Assembly: GCA_946122785.1 (NCBI GenBank) | Contig: CAMGYJ010000004.1 | Coordinates: forward strand, 9,818,150-9,882,149 | Reading direction: 5' to 3' | DNA length: 64,000 nucleotides | From: Linum tenue | Taxonomy: Eukaryota > Streptophyta > Magnoliopsida > Malpighiales > Linaceae | Part shown: piece by piece, positions 9,475-19,717 of the stretch | Layout: each line of letters starts with the position of its first letter | Position numbering within the stretch: position 1 is the stretch's first letter | The notes under the pieces: generated by a model | What the model saw: only the letters and a program-made list of their open reading frames with translations | Database searches by the model: none | Told to the model about the DNA's origin: nothing | Position numbers and translations under genes: made by a program

Positions 9475-10986
9475 CTAGCTCCTGCTACCTGTACAAGCTA
9501 GCTCCTGCCACCTTTTCCCCTCCATCTTCTGGTAAAATGCCATAGCTTCCCTAGTGCTGCGTGCATGACCAATTCGCCTTGGACATAGTGCAATTATTGA
9601 GCTCTCCGTCCCTTTTTCTTCCGAGCCAAAGATATAAGGGACATTTAAACCTTCCACAACCCGCTTCTGATTCTTGGCATCGAATCCATCAGTTTGCAGT
9701 TGCAACTTCCACTCTTTTCCCAGCTTCCATTCAAACCACTGGGTAAGGATCCTTTTCCCCAAAGCTACCATTACTTCTTGCATCCCTTGCTGTAACCTTA
9801 GCTTTTGCTCCTCAATTGCATCGGCTCTCTCCAGGGTCCATCTATGAACAACACGGTTGACGTTCGAGGCGACGACCAGAGTCTTGGCATACGAAGTACT
9901 GTGGACTGTTGGCGGCCATGGTGGCATGACGAACATCCACTTGGGCCCAACATCAGCCTTGATCACAAACTGGTTCGACAACGAGCTTAGGGCTCTTATC
10001 TGTCCATACCAGCCCGCCATCGCCAACGACTCCTTCCCCAGCTCTGGCGAGGCAGCCCAGTCTTCCGCCGTCTCGACCCTCGTCGTCATCATCCCCGCCG
10101 ACCAGCAATCCGCCTGGCGGTTCGCCCTCCGCCAATACCAAGGCCGGCCCGCCTCTTCCATCTTCTCCCCCGCAAGCGCGCCGAATGGGGCCGTCCTCCC
10201 TTGCGTGCGTGGCGTCTCCATCGTCGGCAGTGCACCCGACGTTGCCCCCTCGTCCTCCGGCGTCCCAAACTCCTTCTTCCGAAACTTCCACCCGTCAATC
10301 GGTGGATTTGTTGGGGATGCTCTCTGGGAGACGCACTTAGCGAGCTCTCCGTTCGCTAGGAAACCGTTCGCTGTGGAGGAGTGCTCTCCCACAACTCCGG
10401 CAGTGACAGTGGTGATTTGAGTCATCGTCGAGGACGAGGGTGCCGTGACCTTAATGGCAGATGTTGTTATCGACGTGTGGAGCCGAACAACAGAAGCAGG
10501 CTTGCACGACGATGACTCGACAGTCAAAAAGTCAACAACAACTGCGGCGACCTCTGTTGGTGGACGTGGTATTGTGATAATTTCAGCCACAGGTAGTGGC
10601 AGCAGAACCTGCACAAGTGATGATGTTTCACCCTCCTGTACCGGTGACTGCATCGGATCAGTAGCGTCCTCGACCCCGTTGCTCTCCACCGAAACTTCTC
10701 CGTCGGCCTCGGAAGCTCCCCCAAGCGCCCCGCCTTGCTCGCTCTCCAACGCCGACAGCGCCACCACCGGCGCAGCCGCCGCGGCCAACCCTCCGGGCGC
10801 TGCCGCCACCTCCCCGACCGCCGGTCCTCCGTGCGGCGTCGTCGCCAGCGCCAGCTCGCCCGGGCCGCCTGCCGTCTCCTCTGGGCAGCCTCCCTCGCCC
10901 GCCGATGCTTCCCGGGCGGCGCAGAGAGCGTCAATTCGCTGAAGCAATCGTGCCCAAGAAGGATCAGAGAGCCTTGAAGAGCTCAT
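9475..10986 (-). CDS. 503-aa ORF of unknown function in element E
   Basis: An ATG sits just 3 nt past the primer-binding site region and opens 503 codons. Residues about 20-130 are low complexity and rich in Ala, Gly, Pro and Glu, encoded by GC-rich DNA unlike the rest of the window. Residues about 225-300 are Arg/Trp rich (GRPWYWRRANRQ). About 345-440 look like a coiled-coil or helical part (RWTLERADAIEEQKLRLQQ). No zinc knuckle, protease or RT motif is present. The N-terminus right after the PBS suggests a gag-like position, while the GC-rich part suggests captured host sequence. I do not recognise the protein. Confidence 0.5.
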   Translation of the reverse strand: MSSSRLSDPSWARLLQRIDALCAAREASAGEGGCPEETAGGPGELALATTPHGGPAVGEVAAAPGGLAAAAAPVVALSALESEQGGALGGASEADGEVSVESNGVEDATDPMQSPVQEGETSSLVQVLLPLPVAEIITIPRPPTEVAAVVVDFLTVESSSCKPASVVRLHTSITTSAIKVTAPSSSTMTQITTVTAGVVGEHSSTANGFLANGELAKCVSQRASPTNPPIDGWKFRKKEFGTPEDEGATSGALPTMETPRTQGRTAPFGALAGEKMEEAGRPWYWRRANRQADCWSAGMMTTRVETAEDWAASPELGKESLAMAGWYGQIRALSSLSNQFVIKADVGPKWMFVMPPWPPTVHSTSYAKTLVVASNVNRVVHRWTLERADAIEEQKLRLQQGMQEVMVALGKRILTQWFEWKLGKEWKLQLQTDGFDAKNQKRVVEGLNVPYIFGSEEKGTESSIIALCPRRIGHARSTREAMAFYQKMEGKRWQELACTGSRS

Positions 10987-10989
10987 GTT

Positions 10990-11002
10990 GGCTCTGATAC
11001 CA
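10990..11002 (-). other. Primer-binding site of element E (initiator tRNA-Met type)
   Basis: The minus strand reads TGGTATCAGAGCC, the standard plant tRNA-Met(i) primer site, starting two bases inside the 5' LTR. This fixes the element's orientation. Confidence 0.9.
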
Positions 11003-11004
11003 AT

Positions 11005-11355
11005 TGATAGAACCTGGGATTAGGGTTCTATCGAGAATTGGGGATTTAGGGATTAAGAACAGAATTAGGGATTTTTTAGATTGGGATTAGGAGAGGAAGA
11101 ACATAATAAGAATCGGCCGAAGCCTTGGATTAGGGAAGAAGAGAAATTAGGAGATAGAGAGAGCTTAGGGTTTAGGAAGATAATTCTTCTATTGATTTCT
11201 GCTTAATTCAACAAAAGACCCAAAGTACATATTTATAGCTAGAGACTGGAATAAACCTGATAAATACCCTAATACGACTCGAATACTACTAACCCTAAGA
11301 TTAATTATCCTACCATAATTAATAATAGAAAACCCTAAGAGCCGTATTTCTATCA
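11005..11355 (-). repeat. 5' LTR of element E
   Basis: This 351-bp LTR is nearly identical to 8672-9020 and is followed by the target duplication 'cattg'. It would carry the promoter for the minus-strand transcript. Confidence 0.9.
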
Positions 11356-11850
11356 CATTGGTGCTATAGATTTTTACCTTTATGGTACAACTTGAAATTG
11401 GACATTCAATGTTATGGTACAGTTTTAGATTATACCTACACTATTTTGTACATATTTTTTATGGTACAACTTGAACTTGTACTTTTATGTGATGGTACAA
11501 CTTTTATGTGAATAAAAAGGATAAAACTAAACAGTACAATGGAGGAATTTTACAATACTATATAGCATTGGTGCTATAGATTTTTACCTTTATGGTACAA
11601 CTTGAAATTGGACATTCAATGTTATGGTACAGTTTTAGATTATACCTACACTATTTTGTACATATTTTTTATGGTACAACTTGAACTTGTACTTTTATGT
11701 GATGGTACAACTTCAACTTGTAAAGTTGTACCATAACGTAAGGATACAAATTCCTGTATGGTACAACTTAAACTTATACATTTAATGTTATGGTACAACT
11801 TCTAATTATACATTAAAGCACCAATACTTTATAGCATAGTAAAAGGGCTC
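11356..11850. repeat. AT-rich MITE with 'ggtacaactt' repeats, partly tandem
   Basis: About 205 bp is repeated in tandem: 8606-8671 joined to 11356-11506 forms unit 1 (split by element E), and 11507-11711 forms unit 2. Both contain 'tatatagcattggtgctata' and multiple 'atggtacaactt' motifs. The right end 'caccaatactttatagcata' is the inverted form of the left motif, as in the related copies at 14986-15610. Confidence 0.6.
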
Positions 11851-12859
11851 CAGTACAAAGCATTCGGTTTTTTCCCCGTATCATGCTAATTAAACCAAAG
11901 CAGTGTGCTGTGTGCATCCATTGTATTTGTATGGAATACAAATTAACAATATAGATAAATTTTCTTCCCAGGTGACGCGCTGCTCCAACTAAGCAGTGGC
12001 GCTGCATTCAAAAATAATATGTGGTTTGGGATCAACCCGAACGCGAACCGCAAGTCGCTAAAAATGTAGACCGCAAGTCTTATGGTGCGGTTTGACTTGA
12101 CCGCAAAAGCGGTTTGGTGTGGTTTGGAGCGGTTTGACCGCACCAATGCCCACCCATATGAGTCGCGTATGGACCCTTTCATACTTGTGATTAGAAAATT
12201 CTAGCCCGGGTGAAAAATAAAAACTCTACAAAGAAGGAAAATGAATACAAGCTGGAACGCACTTAAAATTTCATGCCTTCAAATACCATAGTGGAAAATT
12301 GCGATTTTCTAATAAGTAATAACCATATATATTTATTTTTACTTGGACTCGACATTGAGCTGAAAAATTGGTGGTTCATGGTTCAATTATTAATTCTCTA
12401 GACTGTTGGTGAATCGCGTATGGACCCGTTCATACTTGTGATAAGAATACATAAAAATAGTATACCAATTAGGATTAGACGAAGAAAGCAAAGAAAGAGT
12501 TATGAAAGGCGAGTGAAAAATGAAACGAAGAGGAAGTAGATGATGGAAAGGTTTTGGCCCATTCTTTTAGTTGGCCGTCAATACAACGGTCAACCCTTTT
12601 CACCGTAACATTTTATTGACACTTGCTTATTTAGATGTGAGATGTCACATATTTTGTTACATGTAGTTAGAAAAGTTTGTTTAGTACCCCGTAAATGTAC
12701 TAAATGATTTTATAAATTCGCCCTTACAATATTTTAGAGTTGTCTCTATAATATCATTTATTTAATATTTCACGTAATGAGCAATTATAAAATGGTCGAA
12801 TCTTCTCCTACATTTGAGTGATACAACATCTTGTATGATACAAACTAAATTTATACTTT

Positions 12860-13140
12860 TATGCTATGGTGGATTGGATTCATGGATTAGTTCAAAAGAA
12901 TTGGTAGATTGGATTCATGGATTCAAGTGAAATCTAGACATTAGACCAATATCTAAATTTAAAAAATTTTAGAGACCAAAATCTCATAAAATTTAGTTAC
13001 AAAACATAGTTATTCAATAATTTTACATTAAAATTAAATTTGGGGTATCAAACTGTAAAATGTTATAGTGACAAATTACAAATTTGTCACTATAACATTT
13101 TACAGTTTGATACCCAAATTTAATTTTATAAGAAAATTTT
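12860..13140. repeat. MITE remnant with a strong hairpin
   Basis: 'ggattggattcatggatt' motifs match the family at 29539-30982. Inside, 13031-13076 and 13080-13125 are inverted copies of about 46 bp separated by 3 nt ('gacaaatt aca aatttgtc' at the centre), with one single-base bulge. RNA from it would fold into a long hairpin. Confidence 0.55.
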
Positions 13141-13164
13141 TATAAAAAAAAATTTATATATAAG

Positions 13165-14335
13165 AAAATGTATTTGGAGTTCTATATACATACTAATTTA
13201 ACCTGTACTAATAATTAATAAATCAACCAATTTACGTTCGCCATAAGACGATCTTCTTTTTTTTTTTATCCAAGGCAAGCCCAAAGGGCATGGGACAAAG
13301 ACTCGACACGAATACAGTACCGACATAAAACCAACACGTTAGTCTGTATGCAACCAGACTACGATGAAAGAGCCTGATAAGCCACTACTTGGGCAGCTCT
13401 GAAGAAGCTCCGAGGAGCAAAGACACGACACTAACGGGAAAAAAACAAAAAAATAAAAAATAAAAACTCAAGATCTCCAAGATAGTCCCGCCAGTGAGTG
13501 TAGTTTCCTTTGACGGAGTATGTTGGATGACCAGTATCGATATGCCAACAAAGAAAAGCAAAAGACACTAGAAATCTTCTACAAAGCATTCTTAATTACT
13601 CTCATAAATTTGTAAGAGAAAATAAAATCGAACTATCACCTGATTGATTGATGTAACTTATCTCACTTACTTCATTACCATATGAGCACCTGCAAAATGA
13701 TCAACTAAAAAAGCACGACTATGGTGCTAGAAATCTCTATCACAAGAGATTAATTCTTACCCTTGAGGCAAAGTTGATCTTATCGAAAATACACCACCAA
13801 CGGTATTATTCACTTTTTATAAGTGCAAGACACTCACAATCAACGACGGTTCTCCAAAAAAAAAAAAAAGACGATCTTCTTAGTTTCGCTTCCTCCGATT
13901 AAAGTTGGAACCTCCAAGTTTAAAACTAGTGGTACTACTAGATCAATTCTTATTTGTCGAATAGCGAATTAATTTTTTTAATATTGAAGGTTTAGGTTAT
14001 CTCATTGCGAAATAGCATGTAGTTTTGGGCATCTAATTGCGAAATAGCATGTAGTTAGCCGGAAATAGTAACGTGTCCATCGCCAACATCAATATTTTAA
14101 AAGTATCCTATGCATAATTTAAGAAGGACCTTCCAATAAACCCAACAAAGACAACTATATGCATAATTTAAGAGGACGTTCCCATAATCCGCCACTTGGG
14201 CAATATTTATCAATGAAAATATAAGAATACAAAGAGTTAACAATGTTGGGGATGTGGATCCCTTGGCAAAGTAAACACTGCATGGGAATATTGTTGCCTC
14301 GCTTTGATGTTGAAAAGCCGGCATTATATTCAAAC
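13165..14335 (+). repeat. Copy B of the repeated upstream block (next to the peptide gene)
   Basis: Copy B comprises 13165-13257 and 13868-14335, interrupted by the retroposon at 13258-13867. It is directly upstream of the peptide gene at 14480, so the block most likely contains that gene's distal promoter. A short part (14028-14063) repeats 'gcgaaatagcatgtagtt' twice in tandem. Confidence 0.6.
13258..13867. mobile_element. Retroposon with a poly(A)/poly(T) border
   Basis: About 610 bp is flanked by 'aagacgatcttct' on both sides (13245-13257 and 13868-13881). The left border begins with a T run and the right ends with an A run. The first 130 bp equals the insertion at 3411-3555. It has no coding potential. 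Polarity is unclear because both ends carry homopolymers; two successive insertions are possible. Confidence 0.5.
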
Positions 14336-14436
14336 CGTGAAGAATAACTTGCAGGAACATAAAGAGCTTCATTCGGCATTTCGGCTGACTCAATAAGAAA
14401 CCATATGCGAAAACCGCACATAGTCAGTGGGGCACT

Positions 14437-14446
14437 CTATATATTA
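14437..14446 (+). promoter_or_regulatory. Candidate TATA box of the peptide gene
   Basis: The sequence 'ctatatatta' lies about 35 bp upstream of the ATG at 14480, giving a very short 5' leader of perhaps 5-10 nt if used at the normal distance. Confidence 0.4.
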
Positions 14447-14479
14447 TAGCCAAATAAGTAGACGGGGGGAAAAAAGGCA

Positions 14480-14882
14480 ATGAAATTGAAAGCTATAATT
14501 TTCCTTCTCCTGGTTCTTGTTTGTGCCTCTGGTTTCCTCGAGCCTCTGGATGCAGCTGCTGATCTTGACAACAATCGACGACAGGCGACGATGCCCGGCG
14601 CCGCCACCAGCAGGAAGTTGCTTATTTCTGCTGCGGGCAAGTTCCCTTCACGAACCTCTTTAATTATCTCTCTCTCTCTATGTATCTAAGATGTTTGGCC
14701 GGAATGATTTTTACGATGACATGACCATTATAACCTTAAATGCTCTATGATTTTCAGTAATGATAACAAAGGTTGCTGTTGTCAAAACTTGTACAGGAAC
14801 ACACGTGCAACAAATAAGTCCGGATTGTGGGACCAGAGGTTGTTGTGATCATTATTCTCAATTTTGTGTCGCCTGCTGCTAA
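14480..14882 (+). CDS. Small secreted cysteine-rich peptide (two exons, GC-AG intron)
   Basis: Exon 1 is 14480-14636 and exon 2 is 14797-14882 (80 residues). Residues 1-26 form a clear signal peptide: MKLK, a hydrophobic LLLVLV core, then small residues at the likely cleavage site. A basic, variable propeptide-like middle follows (NNRRQ, SRKLL). Exon 2 encodes the C-terminus with six cysteines in the pattern C-x4-CC-x6-C-x2-CC, ending at TAA right after CC. The frame only joins if the intron uses a GC donor ('GCAAGT' at 14637) with acceptor 'tgtacag' at 14790-14796. The usual GT nearby (14641) leads to a stop. The product is expected to be exported and disulfide-bonded, perhaps as a signalling or defence peptide. 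I do not recognise the family. Confidence 0.6.
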
Positions 14883-14985
14883 TAAGAAGAAACGATGGTA
14901 GGCACCGCACATTGTTCTTTTTTATCCCCTTCAAATCGATGTTTCTAATATATGACGTTTTCACTATATATATATATATATTAGA

Positions 14986-15610
14986 GCACTGGTCAACAAA
15001 TTGGAATTCAGTATTGGTGCTTTAATATACAACTTAAAGTTGTACCATCACATAAAGGTACAAGTTCAAATTGTACCATAAAAGAATTTGTACAAAAAGT
15101 ATAGGTACAATCTGAAGTTGTACTGTAACGGTAAATGTACACTTTCAAGTTGTACCATAAAGGCAAAAACCTATAGCACCAATGCTATATAGTATTGTAA
15201 ATTTCCTCATATGTGTTAATGTACTTATATTGTTGTGAGGAATTTTACAATGCTATATAGTATTGGTGCTATAGGTATTTGTCTTTATGGTACAACTTGA
15301 AATTGTACATTTACATTTGTTGTGAGGAATTTTACAATGCTATATAGTATATAGTATTGGTGCTATAGGTATTTGTCTTTATGGTACAACTTCAGATTGT
15401 ACCTATACTGTTTGTACAAATTCTTTTATAATACAAGTTGAACTTGTACATTTATGTGATGGTACAACTTCAAGTTGTAAAGTTGTACCACAACATAATG
15501 GTACAAATTCTTTTATGGTACAATCTAAACTTATTCATTTCATGTTATGGTACAACTTTAAGTGTACATTAAAACACCAATACTATATAGCATAGTAAAA
15601 ATGCTCGTAT
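14986..15610. repeat. Two AT-rich MITE copies
   Basis: The stretches 14986-15207 and 15235-15610 both consist of 'ggtacaactt'/'aagttgtacc' repeats. Both have ends based on 'tgctatatagtattggtgct' and its inverted form. The second has an internal tandem duplication (15235-15295 with 15313-15380). They lie about 100 bp downstream of the peptide gene. Confidence 0.6.
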
Positions 15611-16667
15611 TATTGTGCGTTGTTCTATATATGTTGCTTTTTGAAGGGGAGAAATCAGATAAGCGAGAGAAGGTTCGGCTCGAATACATGACGTTTACAA
15701 TTACACCGAATACGAAAGATTGTTTTGGCATTAATTAAGGAATAAAAAGGAATATAATTAATTAAAAAATAATTATACTTAATTTGTCACCAAAAAAAAA
15801 CACATCTATCCTCGTTGAGCTATGAGTTTTTTTTCTTCTATAATTACTCACTGTACTCTAGTAAAACTCATGAACATGGGAAAGTTCTTCATCCCTTCAT
15901 TTTCTTCCAGTCTTTTCTGCACCCTCTATTTTCCTTCTTTAGTGAACAGAGAGTAAGGATTAATACCAGAAGTTTGGCATAAGTAATAGTTTTGGCACGA
16001 TTTTATTAATATGACATACTTTTCAAATGACAAATTTGGCTAGAGATTTTCTTTAACGGTTAACATTGACAATCAAACACTTATTCTTTTAGTGACTCAG
16101 CATCTAGTCCTGAGGTGGCATCGACGTGACTTCCTACCCACATCCGAAAAGAAAAACAATATTGTTTTGCATCTAACCCTAATAATTTGAATAATTTAGG
16201 GATGTTATTAGTACTTATGACAATATAGTTTTAAGAATATGGACTAATATTGATGTTATTAATGTTTATATCAATATATGAATGTTGGCGGTGAGAGGAA
16301 TTGTTCGTGGTTATGTTCATTAACCATGGGTACAATGCACTTGTGGATACCTATTATAGGTATTAGGTTGGGTTGAGTTTTCTCTTTCAAAATTCTATGG
16401 CTATTGTAACCAGATATTTTTTTACTGATGCACTCGCTGGATTATATTTGACGAGAAATCCAACATGACCGGTTGGCATTCCTAATCGGGAGTAACAAGT
16501 CACTTAACTATTGGATTCTCCAGGGATCCAGGAGCAACAAACTGTATCTATTCATTAAAAAAAAATCTTGTGACACCAGCCACAATGATTTCATTAATGA
16601 GACCTCCATTTCTCTGTCTATCCAAGACCCTTACAACGACAACACGCACGCGGTTCTGATCATATAT
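15611..16667. other. AT-rich intergenic sequence, nothing recognised
   Basis: There is no long ORF, terminal repeat or RNA gene here. Short stretches such as 'cagcatctagtcctgaggtgg' look like old transposon flanks, but I cannot place them. Confidence 0.5.
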
Positions 16668-16996
16668 TGATGACAAACAGATCAGAATAACAATAAAGCA
16701 TAATCGGAAATTGAACACCGGATTTATGTGGTATTCCTGGATAATCAGGACTAATCGACGGAAGAGCGAAAGCTCTTTTAGCTACTGATTTTACTAAGAT
16801 CTGGTTTCAAACGTCAACGGAATGATCATCACCGCTAGCTATCTCCAGCTATATACCTCTGCTGGCCGAGCCTCCTAGGGCAAGCTCTACATATAACGTG
16901 CTTCCCTAGTGAATGTGTTTTCATGGACCATTAATACGTATGGGCTAAACTAATTACAAGATGGGCTAATTACAGAACAATCACTATCTGCTAACA
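16668..16996 (-). repeat. 3' LTR of the copia remnant
   Basis: About 330 bp with TG...CA ends (minus strand TGTTAGCAG ... TCATCA). A purine-rich stretch, GCGGGAGGC, directly precedes it on the minus strand and serves as the polypurine tract. The copia RNase H ends about 140 bp further along, which fits. Confidence 0.65.
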
Positions 16997-17134
16997 GCCT
17001 CCCGCATATTGATGTCGAGTTCTCAGCATCAATTTGTCTCCCAAATACCAATGTAGACTCGTAGGGAAGGCTTTAGTGAATAGATCAGCAACTTGTTCCT
17101 CAGTTTGTATATGATGAAGTATGATAGTCACATC

Positions 17135-19715
17135 TCATACCAGATCACGTATGTAATGCACATGAATTTCTATGTGCTTTGTCCTGTCATGGAGAAAATG
17201 ATTAGTAGCTATTTGGATGGCGCTGGTGTTGTCAATATGTAACTCTATTAGCGTTGGACAGGACACCCCCAGATCTGCAAGAAGACGATGGAGCCACACT
17301 AATTCTGAACTGACTTCGGACAATGCATGATACTCTGCTTCGATCGATGATTTGGGGACCTTATCCCGTTTCTTACAACGCAAGGAGATGAAAGATCCAC
17401 CAAACTGAACACACCAGCCGGAGTAGAATGACGAGTTCTAGGCACCCTGCCAAAGCGGAATCAGAGAATCCTCGAAGAGTAGCTGATCTAGTCGAAGGAA
17501 AAAGAAGGCCACAATCGTGAGTACCCTGCAGATATCTCAAGATACGATGAACTGCAGCTAAGTGATCAACCCTCAGATCAGTCATAAACTAACTAACTAC
17601 CTGCAATGCATAGGAAATATCAGGACAAATAGTTGACAAATAAATTAAACTTCCCACTATGCTCCGATATTGAGACCCATCTTTCAGTTTATCCCCTGAA
17701 TCCCGATGCAGCTTTAAATTGAGTTCCATAGGAGGTCTTGACTGGCTTGCCGTCGTCAAACTGATAATCCCCAGAAGGTCGGTGATGTACATACGTTGGC
17801 TTAGAAGAATACCTTTGGAGGTGCGGCTGACTTCTAATCCCAAAAAATAAGATAGTGTCAGATAATGTTATAATCATATCATCAACGTAAAGCAAAAGAA
17901 CCACAATTCCATCCGAAGTTACCTTGGTGAAAAGAGGGACCGTTCAAGCTCCGTTGTAGACCAAGACTGCAGATAGTAGACTGAAATTTATCAAAGCAAG
18001 CTCTAGGAGCTTGCTTAAGCCCGTAGAGTGATTGGTGCAGAAGGTAGACTTGATTAGGACGCCCGATGGTGTATCCCGGAGGTCTCTACATGTAAATAAC
18101 TTCCTCCAAGTCGCCATGGAGGAAGGCATTCTTAACATCCATTTGCAGATGCTTCCAATTCTATAGAGCAGCCACGTAGAGGAGAGTACCGAACGGTGGA
18201 CATCTTGGCGAGAAGAGCAAAGGTTTCATTATAATCCACGCTATGCTCCTGTGTATAGCCAAGTGCCACTAGCCAGGCTTTGTGCCATTCAAGAGATCCA
18301 TAAGAAAGGAGCTTGATGTTGTAGACCCATCTACATCCAATCATAAGCAGCAAATTCTCCATTCATCGCGTTGTTCCATACCCGATTTCCGCGAGCTTGG
18401 TTGAAGCGAGTGGGCACGATATAGTTTCCCACTCTGTGAGCAACGTAATCCTCATGTTGCGGATCTTCCATTCATCGTGTTGTCCCATACTCGATTTCCG
18501 CGAGCTTGGTTGAAGTGAGTGGGCACGATATAGTTTCCCAGCCTGTGAGCAACGTAATCCTCATGTTGCGGATGAGGGACTCCCTTCGTCGCCCGTAGAG
18601 AACATCGTACAGGAGGAGGCATGCTTTCGCTGAACTAGATGAGGACGTAGAGGTTGACGAACTGCTGGTGTGCATTCTGTAGGTGCTAGAAGAAGTGGCA
18701 GCTGAAGATGAAGCTGAGGCGCTACTAGTATGCGTGTTGGAGGTGCTGAGAGGAGTGGGAGCGGAAGACAAATCATCATCAGATGGTGGATCTTTGGGTG
18801 AGAGCACATCAAGATCATCATCAAAAACAGGTAATGTGGACATAGGAAAGGGAGACTCGACTGACTAGCTTCCGTAGAATAGAACATGAGATGTTCAAAG
18901 AACACAACAGTACATGCAATTCGAATACGTTGAGCTGAAAGATCGCAACAAAGATACCCTTTGTGAACGTCACTATACCCTAGAAATGTGCACAGTGCGG
19001 TCTTAGAGGTCAGTTTCGTGCGTTCACGCTTAGGTAACAAAACAAAACAGAGATACCCAAAAACTCGCAATCGTGAGTAATCTGGGTGACGCGAGTACAA
19101 AGCAAAAAAGGGACTCTGATTTTGTAAATTGGGGGTGACCTGGTAATTTATTAGCGTCACTGCAATAGTAACTGCTTCATGCAAAACGACTAGGTACGTA
19201 GATGCAAGCAGAATGGCACGAGTGAGCTTGACAACATGTCAATTTTTTAGCTCAACCAGGCCATTGATGAGATACTCCGGGGCACGACATTTGACTTAGA
19301 ATATCATGAGACTTATAGATTTCATGGAAAGGATGCGAGCTAAATTCACCACCAGGATCAAATCTAATGAGTTTTACAATACGATCAAACTAAGTCTGAA
19401 TCATGTTTATCATGCTTAAAAAATCAAAAGCAACATAACGGAGTTCAGACTTCACATGGAAAAAAATATATCCACTTAAAACGGGTAGCATGATCAATAA
19501 ACAGAGAAAAATAGCAAAATCCTAGACAAGAGATAGCAGGAGAAGGCCCCCAGAGATCGGTATGGATAACATGAAAAGGTTCGGAGATAATAGTAGACGA
19601 GGTTTTGGCTTCAGCACAACTAGTACATGAATGTTTTGCAGAAAGACCAACAGATTGTTTACCAAGCATATTTTGTTTAAACATCAATGACAGACGACTT
19701 GAATAGGGATGTCCG
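17135..19715 (-). pseudogene. Copia pol: integrase, reverse transcriptase, RNase H (decayed)
   Basis: Reading right to left: 'HPYSSRL', the zinc-binding HSCTSCAEAK and HTDLWGPSP of the integrase (19715-19445); QSPFFALY and FGYLCFVLLP of the integrase C-terminal part (about 19184-18850); a Ser-rich linker (18843-18600); CRWVYNIKL and VDYNETFALLAK of the RT start (18362-18180); LLLYVDDMIIT with the YVDD active site (about 17895); HRILRYLQGT and the SSIEAEYHALSE / HIDNTSAIQIA motifs of RNase H (17585-17150). Several frameshifts, stops and a 109-bp tandem duplication disable it. In an intact element these domains are one polyprotein cleaved by its own protease. Confidence 0.85.
18357..18571. repeat. 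109-bp tandem duplication inside copia pol
   Basis: The stretches 18357-18466 and 18468-18571 are near identical ('gatttccgcgagcttggttg ... gtaatcctcatgttgcggat'). The duplication falls between the integrase-side linker and the RT start and adds one more disruption. Confidence 0.8.
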
Positions 19716-19717
19716 TT

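Larger units (their letters stand above)
8672..11355 (-). mobile_element. LTR retrotransposon E, non-autonomous, with captured gene sequence
   Basis: Two LTRs of about 350 bp, TG...CA ends (TGATAGAA at the minus-strand start), and a perfect 5-bp target duplication 'cattg' (8667-8671 and 11356-11360) define it. A tRNA-Met-type primer site lies inside the right LTR, so it reads on the minus strand. The LTRs differ at roughly five bases plus one small indel, so it is fairly young. There is no protease, RT, RNase H or integrase; instead it holds a 503-codon ORF and a kinase fragment. It must have moved with another element's enzymes. Confidence 0.9.
8233..12155. mobile_element. hAT-like element (non-autonomous), itself interrupted
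   Basis: The left end 'taggggtggcaac' and right end 'aatgcccaccca' are inverted. The subterminal parts on both sides repeat 'gcggtttg'/'aaccgcacc'. Flanks 'ggagtcgt' and 'tgagtcgc' match at 6 of 8, fitting a decayed 8-bp hAT duplication. No transposase is seen. Element E and a set of AT-rich repeats lie inside. Confidence 0.5.
16668..19715 (-). mobile_element. Ty1/copia retrotransposon remnant
   Basis: Minus-strand pol pieces are in copia order (integrase, RT, RNase H) followed by a 3' LTR at the left end. The 5' half (gag, protease and 5' LTR) is missing and the element stops abruptly at about 19715, where another transposon sequence begins. Confidence 0.85.

Noticed and set aside
10445..10977. 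Plus-strand and other-frame ORFs opposite the 503-codon ORF (rich in Arg or Ser/Ala)
   Set aside because: They are shadows of the GC-rich minus-strand ORF; only the minus frame starts at the primer site and spans the element.
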